Part shown: positions 1 through 5,676 of the stretch, in pieces
Position numbering within the stretch: position 1 is the stretch's first letter
How the letters are laid out: the number at the start of each line of letters is the position of its first letter
Source: Planctomycetaceae bacterium
GTDB taxonomy: Bacteria > Planctomycetota > Planctomycetia > Pirellulales > Pirellulaceae
Direction: 5' to 3'
Length of the DNA stretch: 6,938 bases
NCBI GenBank assembly: GCA_003455945.1
Contig: DMPQ01000112.1
Span: 23,172 to 30,109, forward strand
The notes under the pieces: model-generated
Seen by the model: only the letters and a program-made list of their open reading frames with translations
Database searches by the model: none
Told to the model about the DNA's origin: nothing
Program-made: the position numbers and the translations under genes

Positions 1-33
1 GCCGAGTCGAAGGGGACGGCTGCGGTCGGGAGA

Positions 34-603
34 TCAGCCTCGGAACGGTGCGGCGAGCTGCTCGAGTACGAGTTGCTCCGAGCGGCTGGTCCGATTGAGC
101 ACCCCGAGGAAGCCACCGGCAGCGTCAGCCACCTCCTTGGCCCGAGTCAGAACGTCCTGTTCGAGCCGCGCCAGTTGCGAACCCTCGAGGGTTCGAGCGA
201 GCACCTGAACGTATTCGGTCCAGGTTGCCAGGAGGCCGTCTCCGGGAGGCTCGGTCAGCCAGCCGGCGACCAGCTTTTCGGCGAGGGCGTTTCCGGGGAG
301 TCCCTTCTCGCGGACCGCTCGCAGAATCGCATTCCGCTCCGGTTCGTCCAGCTTTCCGTCCGCCCAGGCGACGGCGACCATCGGAATCAGCGACACGCAC
401 GCCAGCGTCTCGGCCCGGACTCCGATCTCGACGAGGGCGTCGAGCAGCCGTTCGTCGGTGATTCCCGACACGGCGGCGAGGGCATCGCGAGCCGCCTTGG
501 CTTCGAGCTCGGACCGCATGCTGGCGAGCAGTTCCTGGTCCCGGCGGCGGAAGAAGCTGTCTTCCATGGCCCGGCCGCGGTCACCGAAGTTCTCGATCGT
601 CAT
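34..603 (-). CDS. TerB-like helical cytoplasmic protein
   Basis: This 189-residue protein has no signal peptide or membrane segment and looks all-helical. Residues about 72-100 (SLIPMVAVAWADGKLDEPER and following) match the core of TerB/tellurite-resistance-like domains: a hydrophobic helix, an acidic A-D-G-x-L-D-x-x-E turn, then an amphipathic helix. Residues 14-45 are a charged helix and 140-165 a second long helix. TerB domains are known from metal-stress and membrane-associated complexes, but no ter partner is nearby, so the role here is open. The frame stays open upstream to an ATG at 843. I chose the ATG at 603 because AGAGG lies about 8 bases before it and because the extension (Arg/Pro/Ser-rich) would run through strong inverted repeats and the hairpin at 799-837. 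It ends close to the window edge and nothing can be said of what follows. The TerB-like fold is fairly likely; the function is unknown. Confidence 0.8.
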   Translation of the reverse strand: MTIENFGDRGRAMEDSFFRRRDQELLASMRSELEAKAARDALAAVSGITDERLLDALVEIGVRAETLACVSLIPMVAVAWADGKLDEPERNAILRAVREKGLPGNALAEKLVAGWLTEPPGDGLLATWTEYVQVLARTLEGSQLARLEQDVLTRAKEVADAAGGFLGVLNRTSRSEQLVLEQLAAPFRG

Positions 604-798
604 GGTCGAATCCTCTCGCAGACTCACCGAAGTCGTCGCTCGAACGTCGCTCGACGTCGCCGGCCGCGACGTCGACCCGAGCTCGGCCGAATCGTCGCGA
701 ACCGCTCGTCCCGAGCGGTCGCGGTCCGCGGCCGGGAGATCGTGATAGCCCCCACCGAACGCCGGTCGTTCGGGCCGAACGGCCGACATGCTAAGGGA
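604..798 (-). promoter_or_regulatory. Hairpin-rich leader before the TerB-like gene
   Basis: Seen directly: several perfect inverted repeats lie between the start at 603 and the hairpin at 799-837. They are a 10-bp stem (651-660 with 666-675, loop of five), an 8-bp stem (701-708 with 712-719, loop of three), and three related 7-base arms at 754-760, 766-772 and 774-780. In the last group the middle arm can pair with either neighbour, and 766-780 is a 15-base palindrome (CGTTCGGGCCGAACG). A weak promoter candidate on the minus strand (TGGTCA complementing 811-816, TAGCAT complementing 789-794, 16-base spacer) would make this a structured leader of about 180 bases. That role is inference. Some repeats could be protein-binding operators or simple compositional repeats. 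Confidence 0.4.
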
Positions 799-837
799 GA
801 CCGGAGCCCTTGACCAGGGAGGCGTCGGGCTCCGGTC
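799..837 (-). terminator. Terminator-like hairpin after the CAP-domain gene
   Basis: An 11-bp perfect inverted repeat (GACCGGAGCCC at 799-809, GGGCTCCGGTC at 827-837) with a 17-base loop begins about 30 bases past the minus-strand stop at 868. Read on the minus strand, the stem is followed by TCCCTTAG, so the U-tract is poor. The position and stem strength fit a transcription terminator for the CAP-domain gene, or a barrier that separates it from the TerB-like gene. Confidence 0.5.
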
Positions 838-867
838 CCGCATCGAATTGCGGCTCGCCGCTCCGAC

Positions 868-1785
868 TCAGCGGGCGAAGATGCCGGTCGCGTACCAGAC
901 GCCGTTCGAGCCTTGCTTCATGTCGTAAGCGAAGGCGGCTTGGGGAGACGAAACCGCCTGCCAATGCCCCGACGACTGACGCCAGCTGGCGACGCATTCC
1001 TCGGCCGCATCCATCAGCCCCTGCCCCGGCCAGCTCTCGGCACAGACCTCCTGAGCCGACAGGGCCCCGCCGAGTCGGCCGACGATGCGGTTGAACCGAT
1101 TACCCCAGTTGTGATGCCCCTGCACCCGGATCCGTGCCTGGTGATCCGAATGCGACTGGGTCTCCTGAGCGAGCATCGGGTTCCAGCGCCCGGTGATGCT
1201 CCGCGGGCTCTCGCGATGCAGCGCGACGGCCAGCACCAGCGAACGCTGCGTCAGCGTGCCCGGAGGGAGCTGCGACAGCTTCGTCACGACGCGCGAATCG
1301 AGCCGTCGGGACGAGGTGACCGGATAGACGCTGACGACGCGCCCGTAGGTCTCGGCCGTCTCGTCGACGCAGTCGATCATCGCGACGCCGGGATTCCCTT
1401 CCATGTGAGCGAAGGCAGCATGGTCGAGCAGACGAAGCTCGCGCCCCTCGGAGGTCACCTTCAGGTCGGTCGGCAGATGGCAGAACACCATCGACTCGGC
1501 CAACTTCGCCCCGTCCGCCGTCTCGCGGATCCAGCGATCGAACAGTTCGAGTTCGGCCCGCTCGGGCCGATGGAAATACAGGAACAGCATCTGCTGCCGC
1601 TCCTTCGCCAACTCCATCGCGGCGGCATAGCTGGTCTGCCACGCGAGCTTCGGCTCGCTGGGGGCCGGAGCCGTTTCCTGCGGGATCGCCGGAGACGACG
1701 AACCGTCTCCCCGAGCCCCGCCGAGCGAGCTGCCGACGATCGCCAGACCGACCAACCACGCGATTCCGTGTCGCATCTTCCTCAT
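868..1785 (-). CDS. Secreted thioredoxin-like/CAP-domain fusion protein
   Basis: This 305-residue exported protein has an N-terminal signal peptide: basic residues, a hydrophobic stretch at about 8-24, and likely cleavage after Ala-Arg-Gly near 26. After a Pro/Ser linker, residues about 47-150 resemble a thioredoxin-like fold (W-x-x-S-Y-x-x-A-x-x-x-A, then a hydrophobic strand MLFLYF, and a likely cis-proline in Asn-Pro-Gly at 131-133). The CxxC redox site is absent; the position reads FHRPE. Residues about 200-303 read as a CAP/SCP domain: WNPMLA at 201-206, His225, Glu250 in CAESW, the SWRQSSGHW block with His274, and the closing G-x-x-G-V-W-Y-A strand. These match the paired His/Glu cavity residues of the family. 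CAP proteins act outside the cell, as proteases, lipid binders or adhesins in different lineages; the substrate here is unknown. The ATG at 1785 has GAGGGAG just upstream, and another ATG lies three codons later. Confidence 0.82.
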   Translation of the reverse strand: MRKMRHGIAWLVGLAIVGSSLGGARGDGSSSPAIPQETAPAPSEPKLAWQTSYAAAMELAKERQQMLFLYFHRPERAELELFDRWIRETADGAKLAESMVFCHLPTDLKVTSEGRELRLLDHAAFAHMEGNPGVAMIDCVDETAETYGRVVSVYPVTSSRRLDSRVVTKLSQLPPGTLTQRSLVLAVALHRESPRSITGRWNPMLAQETQSHSDHQARIRVQGHHNWGNRFNRIVGRLGGALSAQEVCAESWPGQGLMDAAEECVASWRQSSGHWQAVSSPQAAFAYDMKQGSNGVWYATGIFAR

Positions 1786-1811
1786 TCCACTCCCTCAGCA
1801 AAGAACCTCGA

Positions 1812-1839
1812 ATCCTATGCGGGGGGCCGGCGATGTCCG
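1812..1839 (-). promoter_or_regulatory. Weak proximal promoter candidate for the CAP-domain gene
   Basis: On the minus strand, CGGACA (complement of 1834-1839) and TAGGAT (complement of 1812-1817) each match four of six bases of the sigma-70 boxes, 16 bases apart. Transcription would start about 20 bases before the ATG at 1785. This competes with the more distant candidate at 2073-2102, and chance matches of this quality are common. Confidence 0.22.
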
Positions 1840-1939
1840 GATCGCGAACCGTCGCGCCGAGCCGGCGATGCCCCGAGGTACGACCGAGCCTGTACGCAGG
1901 CGGGTCGAGGTGAGACCGTGTCCCTACGGCCATCGAGAA

Positions 1940-1969
1940 GGTCGACGTCGAAGTTCCATGACGTCGACC
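1940..1969. repeat. Perfect 10-bp inverted repeat, operator- or hairpin-like
   Basis: GGTCGACGTC at 1940-1949 is followed by a 10-base loop and GACGTCGACC at 1960-1969. The arms are perfectly complementary. It lies in the middle of the divergent spacer, so it could be an operator for either gene or a hairpin in a long leader of the minus-strand gene. Bases 1960-1971 recur exactly at 668-679, in front of the TerB-like gene. Confidence 0.45.
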
Positions 1970-2072
1970 CGGCGCCCCCCGCCGAAGTCGCTCAGGAAAG
2001 CGACCGGGGGCGAGACGCCGATTGTCGCGGCGAGCCGAGTGCGACGATGCGACTCGGGCCGCGAGACCAGCG

Positions 2073-2102
2073 ACGATAGGTGGACTTTTCGGGTCGAGTC
2101 AA
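2073..2102 (-). promoter_or_regulatory. Promoter candidate directed at the CAP-domain gene
   Basis: On the minus strand, TTGACT (complement of 2097-2102) matches five of six bases of a sigma-70 -35 box. TATCGT (complement of 2073-2078) matches four of six of a -10 box, with an 18-base spacer. If used, the leader to the ATG at 1785 would be about 280 bases and would include the palindrome at 1940-1969. This rests only on consensus matching. Confidence 0.33.
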
Positions 2103-2232
2103 CAGGGTGGATCGTCGGCTTTGGTCATTTGTGGGGGTGTTTAGCTGGCCTTTGGAGGGGGCTGCCGGTCGGCGAAAACGGTTGTCGGGCAACGACTTCG
2201 TCGCTCCAGCGGGGAACCGCAGAAAACTCGCC

Positions 2233-2261
2233 TTGAGTCGGCCGGCGAAGGTCTCTATATC
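2233..2261 (+). promoter_or_regulatory. Promoter candidate for the secretin-like gene
   Basis: TTGAGT at 2233-2238 and TATATC at 2256-2261 each match four of six bases of the sigma-70 boxes, with the ideal 17-base spacer. They sit in an otherwise very G+C-rich stretch, so the TATAT run stands out. Transcription would begin near 2268, giving a leader of about 57 bases before the ATG at 2325. Confidence 0.45.
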
Positions 2262-2324
2262 TCCCCCGCTTGTCGAGTCCCCGGCCTTCGCTCGGGGGCA
2301 GGGAGCTCGCGTCGGAGCCAAGTC

Positions 2325-3539
2325 ATGCGGATCCGGATCCCGTTGCTGTTGCTGCTCGTCCTGACCTGCGTCGCGCCGGTTCAGGGGCAGACCGGTCCGT
2401 CGGCCTGGCAGTCACGAGGCGGGTCGGCGCTGCCGGCCGGCAGCGGGACCAACGGGAGCGGCCGCTTGGGCGTTCCTTATGCGCCAGCCGGATCGGGAGC
2501 GGTCGGCGGAGCCCGCATCGCGCGGACGACGCCGGGGGCCGAAGTCCTGCCGCGAACCGCCGGCCAGGTCTGGCGGAACTACGACATCTCGCCGTTCACT
2601 CGGCAGTTCGCTCCCGAGGATCGTCCGCAGCAGGAGATCGTCGACTGGATCCTGCGCGAGACGGGAACCGACCTCTGGTTCAACGAACCGCTCGGTATCC
2701 TCAGCGCTTCGTACGACACGCTGCAGGTCTATCAGACGCCGGCCGTCCATGCGGTGATTCATGAGATGGTCGACCGATTCGTCGACCCTCAGTCCCGCTC
2801 GCACGTCCTGACCTTTCAGTTGGTGCTGGTCGGCAGCCCGGCCTGGCGCGCCCGCGCCGTGAACCTGCTGACTCCGGTCGATGTCCGGAGCGACGGCGTT
2901 CAGGGTTGGGTGCTGAGCAAGGAAAACTGGGCCATTCTTCTGGCTGACCTCCGTTCGCGGAGCGACTTCCGCGAGCTGCAGGGGCCGAACCTGACCCTCC
3001 CGAGCGGCCGGACCGAGGTGCTGACTCAGACCCGACCGGTCGACTATCTCTCGTGGCTCCAGCCCCCAGGGCTCGCCGGGGGTTACGCGAATCCCTCGAA
3101 CCGCTCGATTCCGGAAGGCTTCTCGCTCGAGATGAGTGCGCTCCGCACGCTCGACGGAAATCACATGGAAGCGGTGGTCAAGGCGCTGATCAATCAAGTC
3201 GAGAAACTCCAGCCGGTGCCGATCATGCTCCAAGGGATCGGCGGCCAGAATCAGACGGTCAACATCCAGGTCCCGCAGATGGTCACCTGGCGACTGCACG
3301 AACGGTTCAAGTGGCCGGTCGATCAGGTCCTGCTTCTCAGCTGCGGCGTCATCGCGACTCCGCAGCAGCAGCCGGCTCGCGGCCCGGTGATGTCGATTCT
3401 GGGAGGGGACGGCTCGCGAGCCGATGCGCTGCTGATCCTCGAAGTGAAGCCGGTCAACGAGTCGGCGGCACTTCCGGTCGGTCGACCCGGCGTTCCGTCC
3501 GCGACTCGCCCCGGCGTCAACAACGGCGGCCGCTATTGA
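2325..3539 (+). CDS. Small exported secretin-like protein
   Basis: This 404-residue protein starts with a clear signal peptide (MRIRIPLLLLLVLTC, likely cleaved near Val-Gln-Gly/Gln at 21-22) and a Gly/Ser/Pro-rich linker to about 78. Residues about 80-155 (QVWRNYDISPF, then I-V-D-W-I-L-R-E-T-G and an H-x-V-I-x-x-M-V-D-R-F helix) form a compact domain like the short N-terminal secretin block. Residues about 160-375 follow the order of a secretin C-domain: a long amphipathic strand region, L-L-x-D-L-R-S-R-S-D-F-R-E-L-Q-G-P-N-L-T (compare 'sapritt' in GspD), LEMSALRTLDG, LLLSCGVIATP, and a closing ADALLILEVKP strand. It is much shorter than type II secretion GspD and has no repeated N1-N3 domains. 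GGAG lies seven bases before the ATG. No gsp or pil genes are in the window. It could be an outer-membrane or periplasmic secretin relative; ability to form a pore is doubtful. Confidence 0.78.
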   Translation: MRIRIPLLLLLVLTCVAPVQGQTGPSAWQSRGGSALPAGSGTNGSGRLGVPYAPAGSGAVGGARIARTTPGAEVLPRTAGQVWRNYDISPFTRQFAPEDRPQQEIVDWILRETGTDLWFNEPLGILSASYDTLQVYQTPAVHAVIHEMVDRFVDPQSRSHVLTFQLVLVGSPAWRARAVNLLTPVDVRSDGVQGWVLSKENWAILLADLRSRSDFRELQGPNLTLPSGRTEVLTQTRPVDYLSWLQPPGLAGGYANPSNRSIPEGFSLEMSALRTLDGNHMEAVVKALINQVEKLQPVPIMLQGIGGQNQTVNIQVPQMVTWRLHERFKWPVDQVLLLSCGVIATPQQQPARGPVMSILGGDGSRADALLILEVKPVNESAALPVGRPGVPSATRPGVNNGGRY

Positions 3540-3573
3540 CCGTTCGCTCCATGTACGGGCCATGACGCGGCGA

Positions 3574-3611
3574 TCGAGCCGCCTCGGGATTGCCCGCTCG
3601 GACCGGCTCGA
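3574..3611 (+). terminator. Nested hairpin after the secretin-like gene
   Basis: TCGAGCCG at 3574-3581 pairs perfectly with CGGCTCGA at 3604-3611. Inside it, CGGG (3585-3588) pairs with CCCG (3593-3596) around a four-base loop. It begins 35 bases after the stop at 3539, a fitting place for termination. No T-run follows, so a factor-independent terminator is not certain. Confidence 0.3.
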
Positions 3612-3659
3612 CTCCGGGGGCGCATCGCGCCTCGCGAATCGCCGGTCGGCGAGGGCGGC

Positions 3660-3687
3660 TCGACGGGGACGTCCGGAAAACTAGAAT
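3660..3687 (+). promoter_or_regulatory. Promoter candidate for the ketosynthase-like gene
   Basis: TAGAAT at 3682-3687 matches five of six bases of a -10 box and lies in a short A-rich break (GGAAAACTAGAATG) in very G+C-rich DNA. TCGACG at 3660-3665, 16 bases upstream, matches four of six of a -35 box. Transcription would start about 95 bases before the ATG at 3790. Confidence 0.4.
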
Positions 3688-3789
3688 GAGGGCCCTCGAT
3701 TCCGCCCCGGATCGGTCTCGCTCGAGATCGACGGATGCCGACGGGCGAATCGGACCGCATTCCTTCTGCCACATCGAGGCGCGGCGAGC

Positions 3790-5103
3790 ATGGGCAACGG
3801 GTCACGGCGTATCGTGATCACCGGACTGGGAGTCATCAGCCCGTTGGGCTGTTCCGCGGACGCCGTACGGAATCGCCTGGAACAGGGCCTTTCCGGGATC
3901 GGCCCGATGGAGATGCTCCCGGCTCGCCACCTGCCGACCAAGGTCGCGGCCGAAGCCCGCGACTTTCGCGGCGAGATCGCCGACTTCGGTCCGCTCGAAA
4001 AGACGCTCTCGCGCAACATCAAGAAGAATCTGAAGGTGATGTGCCGCGAGATCGAGATGGGGGTCGCGGCCGCCCAACTCGCGCTCACCGACGGCGGCTT
4101 CGTCCCGGAAGGACATGACCCCGATCGATTCGGAGTCGTCTTCGGTTGCGACTATCTGCTGACTCAGCCCGAAGAGTTCCTCGAGGGGATTCGCCGCTGT
4201 CAGGACGAGGCGGGGAAGTTCGACTTCGGGCGTTGGGCCGATCAGGGATTGCCGAAGGTCGAGCCGCTCTGGCTGCTGAAGTATCTGCCGAACATGCCGG
4301 CCAGCCATGTCGCGATCTTCAACGATCTGCGCGGCCCCAACAACTCGCTGACGTTGCGCGAGGCGGGGTCGAACATGGCGATCGGCGAGGCGGTAACGAC
4401 GCTTCAGCGCGGTTGGGCCGACCGGATGCTCGCCGGAGCGACCGGGACGCGACTCCATCTGCTCCGCACGCTGCACGTCCTGCTCCAGGAACAGGTCGCT
4501 CCGGGAGATCCGGATGATCCGGCCGCGAGTTGCCGTCCGTTCGATCGCGATCGGAGCGGTTCGGTCGTCGGCGAAGGAGCCGGCGTCCTGATGCTCGAGA
4601 CCGAGGCGACCGCGCTCGCTCGCGGGGCTCGCATCCGAGGCGAGATCGTCGGTCATGCGTCGTCGACCGTCGTCGATCGACGTGGCGCCGCCGATTACCG
4701 GGCCGCGTTCCGCAACGTCATGCGGATGGCGTTGCAGTCGGCCGGCCTCGGCCCGAACGACATCGGGCACGTCAACGCGCACGGACTCGGAACGACTCGC
4801 TGCGATCGAGACGAAGCGGCGGCGATCCGTGATGTCTTCGGCGATCGGCCGATTCCGGTCGTCGCTCCCAAGAGCTACCACGGCAACCTGGGAGCGGGGA
4901 GCGGCATCGTCGAGGCGATCGGCAGTCTCCTGGCGCTCGAGCAAGGGCGTCTGTTCCGGACTCTCAACTATCGGACTCCCGATCCCGAGTGCCCGATCGC
5001 GGTCGTGTCGACCGACGGCGTCGATCCCGGGGATTCGTTCATCAGCCTGAACGTCACTCCTCAAGGCCAGGCCGCCGCGATCATCGTTCGCCGCTACGCC
5101 TGA
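3790..5103 (+). CDS. FabF-like ketosynthase-fold protein without catalytic cysteine
   Basis: This 437-residue cytoplasmic protein has the full length and order of a KAS II/FabF thiolase-fold protein: RIVITGLGVISPLG at 7-20, the FDRDRSGSVVGEGAG block at 251-265, VNAHGLGTT at 328-336 and a PKS motif at 360-362. FabF condenses malonyl-ACP with acyl-ACP using a Cys-His-His triad. Here the nucleophile motif (GP-x5-TAC) reads GPNNSLTLREAG, which puts Glu191 at the cysteine position. His331 and Lys361 remain, but the second histidine (GH in FabF KSMTGH) is Asn366 in KSYHGN. The C-terminal GFGGTN loop is replaced by NVTPQGQ. Condensation is therefore unlikely. It resembles in principle the chain-length factors of type II polyketide systems, which have also lost the cysteine. 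No ACP or partner ketosynthase is in the window. GAGG lies 10 bases before the ATG. The fold is near certain; an inactive or altered role is inference. Confidence 0.9.
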   Translation: MGNGSRRIVITGLGVISPLGCSADAVRNRLEQGLSGIGPMEMLPARHLPTKVAAEARDFRGEIADFGPLEKTLSRNIKKNLKVMCREIEMGVAAAQLALTDGGFVPEGHDPDRFGVVFGCDYLLTQPEEFLEGIRRCQDEAGKFDFGRWADQGLPKVEPLWLLKYLPNMPASHVAIFNDLRGPNNSLTLREAGSNMAIGEAVTTLQRGWADRMLAGATGTRLHLLRTLHVLLQEQVAPGDPDDPAASCRPFDRDRSGSVVGEGAGVLMLETEATALARGARIRGEIVGHASSTVVDRRGAADYRAAFRNVMRMALQSAGLGPNDIGHVNAHGLGTTRCDRDEAAAIRDVFGDRPIPVVAPKSYHGNLGAGSGIVEAIGSLLALEQGRLFRTLNYRTPDPECPIAVVSTDGVDPGDSFISLNVTPQGQAAAIIVRRYA

Positions 5104-5114
5104 CCCTCGGCCAC

Positions 5115-5266
5115 GTCGTGCGACCGTTTCGTAGTGCGACCGCCCTCGGTCGCATCGTCTCGTCGTAGTGCGACCGCCCTCGGTCGCATCGTCTCGTCGT
5201 CGTGCGACCGTTCTCGGTCGCGTCGCCACGTCGTCGTGCGACCGCCCTCGGTCGCAGCGTATTTCG
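5115..5266. repeat. Tandem array of 34-bp hairpin repeats
   Basis: Four contiguous 34-bp units lie at 5131-5164, 5165-5198, 5199-5232 and 5233-5266, preceded by a 16-base partial unit at 5115-5130. Units 1 and 2 are identical. Unit 3 has six differences from them and unit 4 diverges at its 3' end. Every full unit contains GCGACCG, a four-base loop (CCCT or TTCT) and CGGTCGC, a perfect 7-bp stem. The changes fall outside the stems, in loop or linker. The array starts 12 bases after the ketosynthase-like stop. It resembles REP-type palindromic arrays and could act in transcript 3'-end protection, termination or protein binding. There are no spacers, so it is not CRISPR. Confidence 0.85.
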
Positions 5267-5281
5267 AGTGTTCGTCACTCG
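5265..5281. repeat. Short hairpin next to the repeat array
   Basis: CGAGTG at 5265-5270 and CACTCG at 5276-5281 form a perfect 6-bp stem with loop TTCGT. It overlaps the last two bases of the fourth 34-bp unit, so it marks the array edge. Confidence 0.4.
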
Positions 5282-5286
5282 GCGTG

Positions 5287-5316
5287 GCACCGGCTCTTCC
5301 CGAGCCGCGGCGGTGC
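5287..5316. repeat. Compound G+C-rich hairpin
   Basis: CGGCTC at 5291-5296 pairs with GAGCCG at 5302-5307 around TTCCC. An outer GCACCG/CGGTGC pair (5287-5292 with 5311-5316) can extend it, with a bulge, in an alternative fold. No T-run follows. Together with the array it may form the 3' end of the upstream transcript. Confidence 0.35.
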
Positions 5317-5605
5317 GATGTCGATGCCGATCAAGCTTCGGTGTCTTGTGCACGACCGGCGTCGCACGGCCGCGCGTCGGGGACGACGCGGGCCCACACG
5401 TCGGGGCGACGCAACTTGCACGAGGCCCTCGCTCGCTTCGACTCGTCTCCGGCGATCTCCTTCGCGCAAGTCGCTGCTACCGTCGCGATCGGCATGACGC
5501 CGTCGGTCTCGGCTTCGGTGGACGCTCGGCCCGGTCTCGATCCCGCTCGACGTCGCGCCAAGTCGGGGTGATGGTCCGGACGCGTGTTCTAGGTTTCCCC
5601 GTTCG
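5317..5605. other. Non-coding spacer, no supported gene
   Basis: No ATG-initiated frame here has a ribosome binding site and a plausible protein. Frames on both strands give Arg/Ser-rich translations. On the minus strand, 5331-5561 is open from a TTG with fairly coding-like third positions but has no Shine-Dalgarno. A minor 6-bp stem (CGCGTC at 5373-5378, GACGCG at 5385-5390) is the only other structure noted. Confidence 0.5.
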
Positions 5606-5625
5606 ATCTCGGCTCGGTCCGAGAT
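5606..5625. promoter_or_regulatory. Palindrome upstream of the sugar transferase gene
   Basis: ATCTCGG at 5606-5612 and CCGAGAT at 5619-5625 are perfect complements around the six-base loop CTCGGT, ending 51 bases before the ATG at 5677. It could be an operator or a leader hairpin for the exopolysaccharide gene. No good sigma-70 box pair was found beside it. Confidence 0.35.
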
Positions 5626-5676
5626 ATCAGAGGTGCTCCCGGCGACGGGGGACCGGCCGACCAAGCGGGGCAGCTC

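Larger units (their letters stand above)
1786..2324. other. 539-bp divergent intergenic region
   Basis: This spacer separates the minus-strand CAP-domain gene from the plus-strand secretin-like gene. I found no convincing gene: the open frames here are Arg/Pro-rich and lack ribosome binding sites. It holds promoter-like boxes in both directions, a 10-bp-stem palindrome at 1940-1969, and a 10-base direct repeat GCCGGCGATG at 1826-1835 and 1861-1870. The part from about 2080 to 2260 is less G+C-rich than its surroundings, as promoter DNA often is. Confidence 0.6.

Noticed and set aside
604..843. N-terminal extension of the TerB-like frame to an ATG at 843
   Set aside because: The added 80 residues are low-complexity, run through several strong inverted repeats and the terminator-like hairpin, and the ATG at 603 has a good ribosome binding site.
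913..2079. 388-residue plus-strand frame over the CAP-domain gene
   Set aside because: It shadows a gene with a signal peptide and recognisable domains and runs on into the non-coding spacer.
2412..3563. 383-residue minus-strand frame over the secretin-like gene
   Set aside because: It is an antisense shadow with biased Arg/Asp composition and no recognisable domain.
3802..5229. 475-residue open frame opposite the ketosynthase-like gene
   Set aside because: It is an antisense shadow of a well-supported gene, Arg/Asp-rich, and begins inside the 34-bp repeats.
5115..5266. CRISPR array
   Set aside because: The 34-bp units are directly contiguous with no unique spacers, and there are no cas genes in the window.
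5317..5497. Small plus-strand frame beginning MSMPIKLRC
   Set aside because: It has no ribosome binding site, an Arg/Ser-rich translation, and lies directly after a hairpin.
5331..5561. 76-residue minus-strand frame in the spacer
   Set aside because: It starts at TTG without a Shine-Dalgarno and matches no family I recognise. Its third-position pattern is only mildly coding-like.
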